From Vallitaleaceae bacterium 9-2 (GTDB lineage: Bacteria; Bacillota; Clostridia; Lachnospirales; Vallitaleaceae): a stretch of DNA of 64,000 nt. The position numbers and the translations under genes were made by a program. The stretch lies in contig CP121691.1 in the NCBI GenBank assembly GCA_038396585.1, forward strand, positions 2,108,001-2,172,000, read 5' to 3'. The notes beneath the pieces are model-generated. The model did not search any database. It worked only from the letters and a program-made list of their open reading frames with translations, and was not told the DNA's origin. Shown here piece by piece: positions 15,775 through 24,897 of the stretch (positions within the stretch are counted from its first letter, which is position 1; each line of letters starts with the position of its first letter).

Positions 15775-16930
15775 TACGTATCACCTCCACAGCATTTAAG
15801 CGCGCTGTTTTTCTTGCCGGAATTGCAGCCGCTAAGGTACTTGCTACAATCGCAATTACAATAATCACTATCAAGCTCTTATATTCAACCGTCAAAGCAA
15901 ATAGGGGCGTCCCTGTTTCTATCGATGTTCCAAACAAAAAACCATAGACCAATGCAATGCCTAGTCCGGCACCTAATATTGCCCCCAAAAAGCCTAATAT
16001 CGCCCCTTCAAGTAGAAAGATACGACTGGCATGTTTGTTTTTTGTTCCCATGGCTTTTAATATGCCTAGCTGCTTTGATTTTTGAACGACCGAAACTGCC
16101 AACACACTGGCAATTCCAAGTGTAATAGCCAATAGTACAAAGACCTGTATCATGATGGAAGACGAACTTTGACTTTGAAGCGCGGTCAATAAGGAACGAT
16201 TACTGTCAATCCAATTACCTACTTCAACGTTTGCCAGACGTTGTTCTAAGTCTTCGTCTATTACTTGGGCATCAAAGATTTCTTGAATTTGCATCTCAAT
16301 TTTTGATACCCTGTTGCCTAATCCAACAATTTTTTGCGCTTGATTGAGATCTAAAAGCACCCATGTTGCATTACTTCCTTCATTGCCTAAATCAAAGATT
16401 CCGGCAACTGAATAATTTTGAACTACACCATTGGGTAGGGATAAGCGAATGCTTTGTTCCCTAGCTATTGCATATTTATCTGCAATCCCTTTTCCAATGA
16501 GTACTTGATTACCACTTAACTCACGGGTTTGTACATCTAAACGATTAATAATTTTATAAATCGCATCTGCCTGCTCTAGTTTGACGCCTTTTATTTGTAC
16601 CGGAACCGCTTCTGAAGTCGTAACTATAAATCCGTTACTTTCAACTAATGGAGATATCGCAACAATGTCTTCACGTTGGTCGACAATCTCCATAATACTC
16701 TCCCATTCCAGTAACTTCGTCTCACTATCAAACTCTGATTCTCCTTGAATCCAAACATGTGGGCTACTTCCAACCGTTTGGTTAATCAAGTCTGCCTGCA
16801 AGCCCGTAATCAGGGTATTTAAAAAAACTTGTACCGCGACGCCAACAGCAATTCCCATAAGAATAAATACTGTCTGTCCACGTCCTTCACGCAAAAAACG
16901 CAATGCTACTTTTAATTCAAACAGCATCAT
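15767..16930 (-). CDS. MacB/FtsX-family ABC permease
   Basis: Membrane protein of 387 residues: TM1 near 17-40, a large extracytoplasmic MacB-type domain (about 45-260), then three membrane segments (about 262-285, 310-335, 350-372) ending in ARLNAVEVIRNG, the classic FtsX-domain closing motif. It works with the downstream ATPase and the upstream adaptor, probably exporting a peptide, lipid or drug. It overlaps the adaptor gene by 14 bases. The second Met (16927) is an equally possible start. Confidence 0.92.
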   Translation of the reverse strand: MMLFELKVALRFLREGRGQTVFILMGIAVGVAVQVFLNTLITGLQADLINQTVGSSPHVWIQGESEFDSETKLLEWESIMEIVDQREDIVAISPLVESNGFIVTTSEAVPVQIKGVKLEQADAIYKIINRLDVQTRELSGNQVLIGKGIADKYAIAREQSIRLSLPNGVVQNYSVAGIFDLGNEGSNATWVLLDLNQAQKIVGLGNRVSKIEMQIQEIFDAQVIDEDLEQRLANVEVGNWIDSNRSLLTALQSQSSSSIMIQVFVLLAITLGIASVLAVSVVQKSKQLGILKAMGTKNKHASRIFLLEGAILGFLGAILGAGLGIALVYGFLFGTSIETGTPLFALTVEYKSLIVIIVIAIVASTLAAAIPARKTARLNAVEVIRNG

Positions 16931-18152
16931 TTATCACCTCTTGTATTTCCACCCTATCTCCAGGTGCTATATCCAAAGGCGCGACAATAATATCTTGAGG
17001 CGCCAATCCATCCATAACATAAATCATCTCTTTATTTTGATTTTGAATCTTGATTGGTCGCGTCTCTACACGTCCTTGTGCATTAATGACAAGAACTGTC
17101 GTTGGATTATCTCCATAGAGATAGTCACCTGGGATTAAAACAACGTCATTTAAACTTGTAGTTATAACCTCAACCCGTACTGACATATTACGAATCAATG
17201 CCTCTCTTCCCTCAACTACCTCAACTTTGACGCCAATCGTCCCCGTTTCTTTATTGACCTGAGAATCAAAACCTGTGATGCGTCCCGTAAAGGTTTGATC
17301 AGCGTAGGCTTCTGCTGTTAACATCGCCTCTTGACCGATGGCAAGAGTACCAATATATTTTTCATCCACTTCCACCCATACGACTTTTTTGTTTGCCAAC
17401 CCTATTTGCATAATATCTTGTCCGGCTTGAACCAGTTCACCTTGATTAATATAAATATCAAGTATCACAGCTTCAAACGGGCTATGTATAGAATATTTAT
17501 TTAACTCTAAGGCTTGTTGATCGAGTTGCTCTTTTGCCACATCAACAGAAGCCTTTAATTCTTTGCTAATCAATGCAGGATTATTAAGTGCGTTTAGCGA
17601 TGCCTTTCCCACCTCAATATTATTTTCAATAACCTCTTGTTCATTTTTGACACTTTCTAATTCAGAATAAGAAATCACGCCTTCATCATAAAGCTGCTGA
17701 AGTTTTATAAGTTCCGTGTCCAACTGTTGTTGGGCTAGCTTATATCCATCTATTTCAATGTTTTTTGTCTGTCGCTGTTGCGAAACATTTCGCAAAGCAG
17801 CTTCATAATTCTTAAGATAGTCTTCATATCTTGATTGCGCCAGCACCAAAGCCCCTTCTAAATCTTGATACATCTGACGTGCTTTTACGTCATCAATACT
17901 TGCAATGATGGCTCCCTGAGCAACCTTATCCCCTTCTTGTATATAAATCTCATTCAGTTTTCCTGACACCTCCGCTTGTATTGATGTCTCAATCTCATAT
18001 TCAACATAGCCTACTGCACTTATTCCCTCTTCATAATCACCTGTTGACACTGTATATCCAGCCACTTTTTTTGGCATTTGGCTATAATACACCAATGTAC
18101 CACTTGCTACGATGACAAAAATAATTAATCCAATGCTCAATTTCTTTTTCAT
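16917..18152 (-). CDS. HlyD/MacA-family membrane fusion (adaptor) protein
   Basis: Protein of 411 residues: N-terminal membrane anchor (about 5-24), split lipoyl domain (SGKLNEIYIQEGDKV about 65 and SPFEAVILDIYINQGELV about 225), a coiled-coil hairpin (about 85-210), and beta-barrel and C-terminal domains. In Gram-positive cells such adaptors form MacAB-like tripartite-style pumps without an outer membrane channel. First gene of the three-gene efflux operon; GGAGG precedes the ATG. The substrate is unknown. Confidence 0.92.
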   Translation of the reverse strand: MKKKLSIGLIIFVIVASGTLVYYSQMPKKVAGYTVSTGDYEEGISAVGYVEYEIETSIQAEVSGKLNEIYIQEGDKVAQGAIIASIDDVKARQMYQDLEGALVLAQSRYEDYLKNYEAALRNVSQQRQTKNIEIDGYKLAQQQLDTELIKLQQLYDEGVISYSELESVKNEQEVIENNIEVGKASLNALNNPALISKELKASVDVAKEQLDQQALELNKYSIHSPFEAVILDIYINQGELVQAGQDIMQIGLANKKVVWVEVDEKYIGTLAIGQEAMLTAEAYADQTFTGRITGFDSQVNKETGTIGVKVEVVEGREALIRNMSVRVEVITTSLNDVVLIPGDYLYGDNPTTVLVINAQGRVETRPIKIQNQNKEMIYVMDGLAPQDIIVAPLDIAPGDRVEIQEVINDAV

Positions 18153-18189
18153 GCGTATGGCATCCTCCTATCAACTTATTCTCTTTTGA

Positions 18190-18227
18190 TAATAATTATT
18201 ATATCACTAAATGTGATATATTGTAAA
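18190..18227 (-). promoter_or_regulatory. efflux operon promoter with embedded operators
   Basis: Minus strand TTTACA (18222-18227), 18-base spacer, TATAAT (18198-18203). The spacer is filled by ATATCAC-N5-GTGATAT (18201-18219), a perfect 7-base inverted repeat. A second, overlapping element (18190-18204) contains ATAATnATTAT, the core of the PerR/Fur consensus. Repressor control of the efflux genes is likely; the regulator is not known. Confidence 0.65.
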
Positions 18228-18257
18228 TATATTTTCATAAAATATGCTTTCGCGCAA

Positions 18258-18297
18258 TAAAAAAAGGTTGATGCCAATATTTCGGCAGCAACCTTTA
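18258..18297 (-). terminator. terminator of the aguA-aguB operon
   Basis: Minus strand AAAGGTTG and CAACCTTT arms with inner GCC/GGC pairing, followed by a T7 run (18258-18264). Confidence 0.85.
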
Positions 18298-18323
18298 GCT
18301 ATCTTGAGATATCCAGTTATATA

Positions 18324-19193
18324 TTATTGGTTCCCATCTAAGGAAAGTATCTTCGCATAAAGTTCAGGGCGTCTATCCCTAAATACACCCCATTCAATAC
18401 GTTGATGCATAAGCTCGTCCAAATCAAATGTAGCTAATAGAATCTCCTCTTGATCACGGCTGGCTTGGCGAATCACCTCTCCGGTTCCATCTGTAATAAA
18501 CGATGTCCCATAAAATGTTATGGTCGAATCTTCGATGTACTCCTGACCAATACGATTAGACGCAATCACCGGAACAAGATTACTCGCAGAATGTCCCGTC
18601 ATACAGCGTTGCCAATGGCGGCTTGAATCAATTGTCGGATCTTCCGGCTCTGATCCAATCGCTGTAGGATAAAAAATAAGTTCCGCGCCCATAAGAGCCA
18701 TAATGCGGGCTGCTTCCGGAAACCATTGATCCCAGCAAATACCTACACCAATAGTGCCATACATAGTCTTCCATACTTTAAACCCTGTATCTCCCGGGCT
18801 AAAATAGTATTTTTCTTCATATCCCGGACCATCTGGAATATGGCTTTTGCGATAGATATCTAAAACTGAACCGTCCGCATCGATAACAACAAGTGCATTG
18901 TACCTAGCATTGTTTTTCTTCTCAAAAAAACTAATCGGCAAGACAACTTTTAATTCTTTTGCAATTGCCTTAAAATGGTTAATTGCTTGATTTTCTTCTA
19001 CCGTCGTTGCCAGATGATAATAGTCTGGATTTTCTTTTTGACAAAAATACAGGGTTTCAAAAAGTTCCTGCAATAAAACAATTTGTGCCCCTTCATTCAC
19101 TGCTTGACGTACAAATTTTTCAGCTTTTTGTATATTCGCTTGAACGTGATCTGTACATGACATCTGTATTGCTGCTACAGTAACTTTACGCAT
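18324..19193 (-). CDS. aguB: N-carbamoylputrescine amidase
   Basis: Nitrilase-superfamily enzyme of 289 residues. The Glu-Lys-Cys triad is visible in LLQELFE (about 42), YRKSHIP (about 118) and GVGICWDQWFP (about 150). It converts N-carbamoylputrescine to putrescine, CO2 and ammonia, the last step of putrescine synthesis from arginine via agmatine. It overlaps aguA by 8 bases, which fixes the pathway assignment. Confidence 0.95.
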   Translation of the reverse strand: MRKVTVAAIQMSCTDHVQANIQKAEKFVRQAVNEGAQIVLLQELFETLYFCQKENPDYYHLATTVEENQAINHFKAIAKELKVVLPISFFEKKNNARYNALVVIDADGSVLDIYRKSHIPDGPGYEEKYYFSPGDTGFKVWKTMYGTIGVGICWDQWFPEAARIMALMGAELIFYPTAIGSEPEDPTIDSSRHWQRCMTGHSASNLVPVIASNRIGQEYIEDSTITFYGTSFITDGTGEVIRQASRDQEEILLATFDLDELMHQRIEWGVFRDRRPELYAKILSLDGNQ

Positions 19194-20220
19194 TGTTCTT
19201 CACCTCTTTTGGAATCTGTTGAGTAATGCAATGGACATTACCCCCTTCTTTAATAAGCGCCATCCCATCTATCGTCACAATTTCTCGATCCGGATATATT
19301 TGGGCTAGTGTATTGATTGCTTTTTCATCATATGCTTTGGCATCTCCACCAAATACCGGCAAGATAACACCTCCATTAACCAGATAATAATTTAAATAAC
19401 TTAGTGTTAGTCGTTTTCCATGATAAAACCTTGCTGGTGGTCCTTCAATCTCTATGCAGGCTAGTGGTCTATTCTTAGCATCTACGCTACCATTTAACGT
19501 TGCCATTGCTTTTTTACTGATGGAATAATTCGGATCATCCGGATTCGAGCATGTTTGAATAAGAATCGTTTGTTCTTTGGCAAAGCATGCAATATTGTCA
19601 ATATGTCCATCCGTCTCATCACCGTATAGACCTTGATTCAACCAAATAATATGTTCAATTCCAAGATATTTTGCAAGTATGTTTTTTAGATCATCTTGAT
19701 TCAAATGAGGGTTTCTATTTGGGTTCAATAGACATTCTTTTGTTGTCAAAAGGGTCCCTTCACCATCTACATGAATAGAACCTCCTTCCAAGACAATCTC
19801 TACATCAAGTCCTTGATAACCCAACGCTTCGTTTACCGTCTGTGCCACCGCATTATCCAATTCAAAATTCGGATACTTTTCTCCCCATGCATTAAATAAC
19901 CACGAAATCCCCGTGAGTGTTTTTGATCTTAAATCCCAAACATAAGTAGGTCCGTTATCACGTATCCACGCATCATCATGTGCAATATTTAACCAATATA
20001 CTTGTTCACTATCACAATACATCTTTGCAATCGCTTGTGTCTTGTCATCAACAAGGACATACACCGGCTCAAATTTTGCAATAGCCAAAATGACTTCGCT
20101 ATAACCCCGACATACTTCTTCATAGTTTTCTTCCCATACCATGGAAGCTTTAACCGGCCAACTAATAAGGGTCCCTTCATGTTCTTCCCATTCAGCCGGC
20201 ATTCTATATAATGCATTCAT
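19186..20220 (-). CDS. aguA: agmatine deiminase
   Basis: Enzyme of 344 residues in the peptidyl-arginine deiminase-like family. It hydrolyses agmatine to N-carbamoylputrescine. Seen: MPAEWEEHEGTLISWP at the start, DAWIRDNGPTY, GGSIHVDGEG, GDETDGHIDN, and the nucleophilic Cys in GGNVHCITQQ near the C-terminus. AAGGAG precedes the ATG. It is the middle gene of a unit formed with the membrane protein gene upstream (4 bases) and aguB downstream (overlap). Confidence 0.95.
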   Translation of the reverse strand: MNALYRMPAEWEEHEGTLISWPVKASMVWEENYEEVCRGYSEVILAIAKFEPVYVLVDDKTQAIAKMYCDSEQVYWLNIAHDDAWIRDNGPTYVWDLRSKTLTGISWLFNAWGEKYPNFELDNAVAQTVNEALGYQGLDVEIVLEGGSIHVDGEGTLLTTKECLLNPNRNPHLNQDDLKNILAKYLGIEHIIWLNQGLYGDETDGHIDNIACFAKEQTILIQTCSNPDDPNYSISKKAMATLNGSVDAKNRPLACIEIEGPPARFYHGKRLTLSYLNYYLVNGGVILPVFGGDAKAYDEKAINTLAQIYPDREIVTIDGMALIKEGGNVHCITQQIPKEVKNNA

Positions 20221-20224
20221 TTTT

Positions 20225-20767
20225 TTATCTCCTTTTTATGGCATATCTTACTCGCATCCCAATATACTTTCCAGCCCATCCTCCAATACTTCCAAGGAGC
20301 ATAGCTAATAAAACAGTCACTGCAATCCACCGCCCGTCAACAGCTACAAACAAAGCATCACCAATAAAAAACTTTGAAATAACAATGGATGTTAGTACGG
20401 TTAACCCAGCATACGTCATTCCTACAAATATTCCGCGATAGGTTTTGTGTAAAAATATACTACAGATTAATTGGGTGCCTATACCAGTAATTAATATTGC
20501 AATTCCCATATATATCGTTATAACACTTAATATACCTGCCAATACGACATTAATTTTTAGAATGATATAAGATGTAGAAAAAAGATACACAACTGCACTC
20601 ATAACCAACCCGATATATGCTCCCATAAACAAATACTTTGTTCCAGGAATTGGTAAAAAGCGACTTAAAAAAAGAACACCTACGCCTCCTGCAATAAGCA
20701 TTGCCACCGACATACCGATCTGTGTGATTTCATGGGTCATCTGTTGATTTTTTTCTTGTTCACTCAT
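20225..20767 (-). CDS. multi-pass membrane protein of unknown function
   Basis: Protein of 180 residues with about six hydrophobic segments and a basic C-terminus (VRYAIKRR). I do not recognise a family with confidence; size and topology resemble small integral proteins or substrate-binding components of transporters. The frame opens at 20785, but the AGGAGG lies within that extension and 6 bases before ATG 20767, so 20767 is the start. It leads the aguA-aguB transcript, so a link to agmatine or putrescine is possible by context only. Confidence 0.75.
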   Translation of the reverse strand: MSEQEKNQQMTHEITQIGMSVAMLIAGGVGVLFLSRFLPIPGTKYLFMGAYIGLVMSAVVYLFSTSYIILKINVVLAGILSVITIYMGIAILITGIGTQLICSIFLHKTYRGIFVGMTYAGLTVLTSIVISKFFIGDALFVAVDGRWIAVTVLLAMLLGSIGGWAGKYIGMRVRYAIKRR

Positions 20768-20863
20768 TCTTGTCCTCCTATGCATTCCCCCTCATTATAC
20801 ACGTTTCGCTTATTATTTTCTAGACGAAGTTAAAGGTTTTATTCATATATGTTTAATATGTCA

Positions 20864-20892
20864 TTGACAAACCCTATAATATGACCTATGAT
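20864..20892 (+). promoter_or_regulatory. promoter of the Rrf2 gene
   Basis: TTGACA (20864-20869), 17-base spacer, TATGAT (20887-20892). The flanking ATATG/CATAT repeats (20879-20902) may form an operator for autoregulation. Confidence 0.65.
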
Positions 20893-20924
20893 ATAACATA
20901 TGAACTTGAAAAAGGAGGATTTTC

Positions 20925-21371
20925 ATGCGTATTTCAGCAAAAGGTCGTTACGCCATTGCTGCAACTATATATTTAGCCAAGCGCTATGCCAACGACGAAT
21001 ACATAACTGTTATTAGCATCTCTGAGGAGTTAGACATCTCAAAGATTTACCTGGAGCAAGTGTTTTCCCTACTTAAGCAAGGAGATATTGTATTATCCGT
21101 AAAAGGATCACAAGGTGGATATAAATTGACACGTCATCCCAAACACATTAATGTTTATGAGATTTTATCGCCCATTGAATCGGCTTTATTTGAAACCACC
21201 AAAGAGTCCGTAAAAAAATCAGCTGCACATATCGAACACTCTGCTCAACATCTTATCTATTTACCACTTGATCGAACACTTCAACAATTTTTTCAACAAA
21301 TCACTTTGGAAGAGCTTGTCCTTGAAGCTGATAAACACAATGGCGAAGCCGGTTATATGTTTTATATTTAA
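20925..21371 (+). CDS. Rrf2-family transcriptional regulator lacking Fe-S cysteines
   Basis: Protein of 148 residues with the Rrf2 winged helix: MRISAKGRYAIAATIYLA, ISEELDISKIYLEQVFSLLKQ and SVKGSQGGYKLTRHP. IscR- and NsrR-type members use three Cys near residues 90-105 to hold a cluster; this protein has no Cys at all, so it cannot sense through an Fe-S cluster in that way. CymR-type Rrf2 proteins also lack Cys and act with a partner enzyme. A strong AAAGGAGG precedes the ATG and a terminator follows. Confidence 0.9.
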   Translation: MRISAKGRYAIAATIYLAKRYANDEYITVISISEELDISKIYLEQVFSLLKQGDIVLSVKGSQGGYKLTRHPKHINVYEILSPIESALFETTKESVKKSAAHIEHSAQHLIYLPLDRTLQQFFQQITLEELVLEADKHNGEAGYMFYI

Positions 21372-21392
21372 ATTGACTTTTTTTTATTTTAG

Positions 21393-21424
21393 CTCTATAA
21401 TTACACGGTTATAGAGTTTTTTTA
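21393..21424 (+). terminator. terminator after the Rrf2 gene
   Basis: CTCTATAA and TTATAGAG arms with an 8-base loop, then a T7 run. Confidence 0.9.
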
Positions 21425-21453
21425 TATTGAAGTAAGAATAAGGAGTGTATTGA

Positions 21454-22233
21454 ATGAAATATATTAGCTTCGATACGTTACGCACATATGATTTTAATGG
21501 TATTCATTTTCTAAAACCTGATTTATATCTAAAAGAAATCGAATCTGTTCGTAATGCAGAATGGATTTTATTCCCCCCCTACTGGCAAGTTAACGCATTA
21601 GTCTATGGCTTGCATAAAAAAATCTTTCCAAGTCTTGCGACCTATCATCTAGGACACAATAAGATAGAGATGACACGCGTGCTAATGACTTCCTTTCCTG
21701 ACTTTGTTCCTTATACAGAAATACTTAGTAATACAGACTACAATCAAGAATTTATCCTCACCTATTTTGATTATCCTTTTATTGCTAAAGAAGTGAAAAG
21801 CTCCATGGGTCAAGGTGTATATAAAATCGAAAACCTTAATGATTTTAAAGCTTATTGCGCTCTTACCGATACATTGTATATCCAAGAGTACTTGCCAATT
21901 GACAGGGATATGCGCATTATTTTTATTGGAGATCAAGTGGTAAGTTCCTATTGGCGTATTGCTGCAAAAGACAATTTTAAAAACAACGTCGCTCAAGGGG
22001 GACAAATCTCCTATGATCCGATCCCCATCGAAGCGATTCGTATTGTCTCACAAATTGCCATTTCTCTTGGTATCAACCATGCAGGGTTTGATGTTGCATA
22101 TGTCAATGGAAAATACTATATTTTTGAGTTTAATGTTATGTTTGGTACACAAGGTCTCATTGACAAAAAAGTCCCCTATGGCTCCATTGTTCTTGACTAT
22201 CTAAACCGCATGGAACTTGCGCAAAATTCATAG
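21454..22233 (+). CDS. orphan RimK-like ATP-grasp ligase
   Basis: Protein of 259 residues. The central ATP-grasp pattern is visible: FIAKEVKSSMGQGVYKI (phosphate loop), IQEYLPIDRDMRIIFIGDQVV, NNVAQGGQ, HAGFDVAYVNGKYYIFEFNVMFG with the Mg-binding Glu/Asn. This resembles RimK/LysX-type enzymes that join an amino acid to a peptide or protein carboxylate. No obvious substrate peptide lies next to it. It follows the Rrf2 terminator with its own AAGGAG site and is convergent with the AEC carrier gene, 5 bases away. Confidence 0.8.
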   Translation: MKYISFDTLRTYDFNGIHFLKPDLYLKEIESVRNAEWILFPPYWQVNALVYGLHKKIFPSLATYHLGHNKIEMTRVLMTSFPDFVPYTEILSNTDYNQEFILTYFDYPFIAKEVKSSMGQGVYKIENLNDFKAYCALTDTLYIQEYLPIDRDMRIIFIGDQVVSSYWRIAAKDNFKNNVAQGGQISYDPIPIEAIRIVSQIAISLGINHAGFDVAYVNGKYYIFEFNVMFGTQGLIDKKVPYGSIVLDYLNRMELAQNS

Positions 22234-22238
22234 TCACT

Positions 22239-23177
22239 CTAAAGAGACCAAAAAGTCATGACAAGAATATATCCCACAAACGAAACAACCGTACTATAGA
22301 CAAGCATTTGACTAAAAAACTCCGCTTCTTTTTGCTCTCTTATATATAAAGGTAATATATAAGGGGGCGGCAACAATAAAAATGCGACAAAGGATAGAGC
22401 AAACATTGGGTCGCTTATGCCTGACATCTTAATGGCCAGGAACATTGTACTCACTCCTAGTATCCCAACAATAAGAGCTCGTCCTCCTACATATGCAAGT
22501 ACTTTAGCTGCACCACTCTTCTCAAACGTCATCGAATAGCCAATAACGATAAGTATTAACGGCGACGTCAGCGGCGTAATCATGGCTAGTGTAGCATAGA
22601 CCCCTGCCCCAAGGGCTGTTAATCCAAAGGGGATATACATGCCGCTTAAATTAAATACAATCCCTAAAAATATTGCAATAATCGTTGGTGTCTTTAAAAA
22701 AGCGACCAGCGTTTTTTTAAATTGAAACGTGTGTCTATCTTTATTTTCCAATAGTGGCACATAGACAAACCAAATAAATAGTTCATGTCCAAAACCAATT
22801 AACATAATTGTAGCAAGGTGCTCGACACCCCATATAGCGCTAAAAAGCCCAACCCCAATCATACCAAATTCAAAGCCTGTAAAAAAACCTGAAGTAAAGC
22901 GTTCCGGAAAAAGACTGGGTGTTTTTTTGTGTAGAAGTTCTCCCATTCCATATAAAAGGCAACATAATAGAAATACCAGAACAAAGATCCAAATGTAGCT
23001 GATTTCAAGGTGAACTGTAGCAAAAGCCCCGAATAAAACTGCCGGCAAGGCAATCTTCACAATAATTGTTTTAAGTCCTTCGATAAGCACCGTATCAAAT
23101 AGCTTGATTCTTCGTGCAAATATACCAATACCTATCATAATAATAATCGGTAGTAATCGTTCAACTAAAAGTATCAT
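22239..23177 (-). CDS. AEC-family transporter
   Basis: Auxin-efflux-carrier-like membrane protein of 312 residues with about ten hydrophobic segments. The family is seen from the opening LPIIIMIGIGIFARR, the central LEN linker and the closing LPPPYILPLYIREQ half. Bacterial members export organic acids such as malate. ATG 23177 follows GGGAG by 5 bases and overlaps the araM stop (ATGA); the frame also allows 23189. Last gene of the long thrS operon. Confidence 0.85.
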   Translation of the reverse strand: MILLVERLLPIIIMIGIGIFARRIKLFDTVLIEGLKTIIVKIALPAVLFGAFATVHLEISYIWIFVLVFLLCCLLYGMGELLHKKTPSLFPERFTSGFFTGFEFGMIGVGLFSAIWGVEHLATIMLIGFGHELFIWFVYVPLLENKDRHTFQFKKTLVAFLKTPTIIAIFLGIVFNLSGMYIPFGLTALGAGVYATLAMITPLTSPLILIVIGYSMTFEKSGAAKVLAYVGGRALIVGILGVSTMFLAIKMSGISDPMFALSFVAFLLLPPPYILPLYIREQKEAEFFSQMLVYSTVVSFVGYILVMTFWSL

Positions 23178-24319
23178 AGCATCTCCCATCCAAGCGCCTT
23201 ACACACAGATAATACTGTAAATCGCTCTCGAATAATCGGACCTTGCTTCATTGCATAGATTATTTGATCTTTTGAATATTTTTCTCGAATATGCACAATC
23301 AATTTCTGATAGTCCTTAACAAGTTTCTCATAACTTAGCGCCTTATTAATGGCATGTCTTAATTCTAAGACCTGTTGATCTGTTAGTTGATAGTGTACCT
23401 GGACTTTATCCATATCCTCATAGAGACCTTGATATAACTTTAATACATCTTGGGTTGCCATCCCCACTTTAATTCCATGAAAGTCAACTTTTCGCCCTTC
23501 TTCTATAGCTTTCATCTCAAGTGTATGACTAATAAGGTGTTCTGCACCTGAAGCCGGTCTAGAATTGCCTACGTAATACATATAAATACCTGACTGTATT
23601 AAACTTTCACTGATAAACTCTCCAAGTTGTTGCTCTGTAGTGCCGCCATAGTGCAACCCTTCATCTGATATAATTAAGTGTTGCATTAAGGCATCAATGT
23701 ATGCATACATTCCCTTATAAATTCTAGGACAAAAATATTCCCCATGAATAATATGACTCATCTTCCAGTCCGTCAGCGCCGTTATCTTGCCCAATAAATC
23801 CCCTAATCCAGCCACCACCATCTCTTTGGGCGCTTGATTAATCACATCTTTTTCTCCATATATCCGCTTTGCGACATGACAATAGTAGGTCTTTTTAAAC
23901 CCTTGGACAAGAATTGGTGAAGCTGTGGAAGCATATCCATCCATTGACGGCGCGGACATAACAATCCAATATGGAATGTCTAGACGATAACTTACATATC
24001 GGCACAAATCGTTGATGGTTCCTGAGCCAATCCCCACCATAAGTTTTGTTCTGTCTGTGGTATGTAAGAGGATTTCGCCAACACCTTGTTCGTCAGGCAA
24101 TACTTCCATGTTACGTTTAAGCTTAAGTATCGTATAGCCTTGTTCGTTTAATTGATGTATTAAGCATACATATGCTTCTGAAACCGGAATATCCGTAACA
24201 ATAATAACCTCCTCTTTAGCATAAGTTTTTAAATCGTCAAGGATAACCTTATCAATATGATGTTCAATCTGTATTTTTTCAATACGTTCTACATGTTCTC
24301 TTCCACATTCACACTTCAT
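23174..24319 (-). CDS. araM: sn-glycerol-1-phosphate dehydrogenase (AraM/EgsA family)
   Basis: Protein of 381 residues related to iron-containing alcohol dehydrogenases. Seen: N-terminal CECGREH, the NAD-binding GIGSGTINDLCRYV (about 97), SAPSMDGYASTASP, the metal ligands Asp in GLGDLLGK (about 175) and His in GAEHLISHTLEM (about 260). It reduces dihydroxyacetone phosphate to glycerol-1-phosphate, the backbone enantiomer of archaeal lipids; in Bacillus the product enters archaeal-type ether lipid precursors. It is separated by 14 bases from the ChrA gene and overlaps the AEC gene. Confidence 0.88.
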   Translation of the reverse strand: MKCECGREHVERIEKIQIEHHIDKVILDDLKTYAKEEVIIVTDIPVSEAYVCLIHQLNEQGYTILKLKRNMEVLPDEQGVGEILLHTTDRTKLMVGIGSGTINDLCRYVSYRLDIPYWIVMSAPSMDGYASTASPILVQGFKKTYYCHVAKRIYGEKDVINQAPKEMVVAGLGDLLGKITALTDWKMSHIIHGEYFCPRIYKGMYAYIDALMQHLIISDEGLHYGGTTEQQLGEFISESLIQSGIYMYYVGNSRPASGAEHLISHTLEMKAIEEGRKVDFHGIKVGMATQDVLKLYQGLYEDMDKVQVHYQLTDQQVLELRHAINKALSYEKLVKDYQKLIVHIREKYSKDQIIYAMKQGPIIRERFTVLSVCKALGWEML

Positions 24320-24333
24320 GCTTGCCTTCCTTT

Positions 24334-24897
24334 CTAAAAAAGAATTATACCTATAGCGCCTGCAGCGATAATAAAAAAGATAGGATGAATTTTAACTTTC
24401 ATAACAGCGATTGTAAATATACAAAAAAGAATACTACTTTTAAAATCAATGCGTTCAAACCATGAATTCCATGTTACATCTGTAGATGTATTTAAAACAC
24501 TTACTCTCCCAATTGATAGAAGTGTTGAGCCAATAATACCAATAACGGTCGGTCGAACCCCTTTTAGAACACCTTGTACAATCCAATGTTCATTAACTCC
24601 CTTTAAAAACTTTGCAATCCCGTAGATAATTAGAAGCGAAGGCATGACTATACCTGCTGTCGCAACAATGGATCCTCCAAATCCCAACTGGGATAGTCCT
24701 ACGTATGTCGCCATATTTACGCCTATCGGTCCAGGTGTAGATTCACTGATTGCAATCATATCTGCAAACATTTTTTCATCAACCCATCCATACATGATAG
24801 CATAATTTTCCAATAGAGGAATTGCCGCTAATCCGCCTCCAATGGTAAAGAGCCCTACTCGAAAAAAAGTAAAAAAAAGGTATAGATAATTACTCAT
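24334..24897 (-). CDS. chromate-transporter-family half protein (second)
   Basis: Membrane protein of 187 residues, one half of the usual two-domain ChrA. The signature FFRVGLFTIGGGLAAIPLLE appears at the start and SESTPGPIGVNMATYVG follows. It overlaps the first half gene by 8 bases, so the two short proteins probably form a heterodimer. The family exports chromate, but many members have unknown substrates and the name alone does not prove chromate resistance. Confidence 0.9.
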   Translation of the reverse strand: MSNYLYLFFTFFRVGLFTIGGGLAAIPLLENYAIMYGWVDEKMFADMIAISESTPGPIGVNMATYVGLSQLGFGGSIVATAGIVMPSLLIIYGIAKFLKGVNEHWIVQGVLKGVRPTVIGIIGSTLLSIGRVSVLNTSTDVTWNSWFERIDFKSSILFCIFTIAVMKVKIHPIFFIIAAGAIGIILF

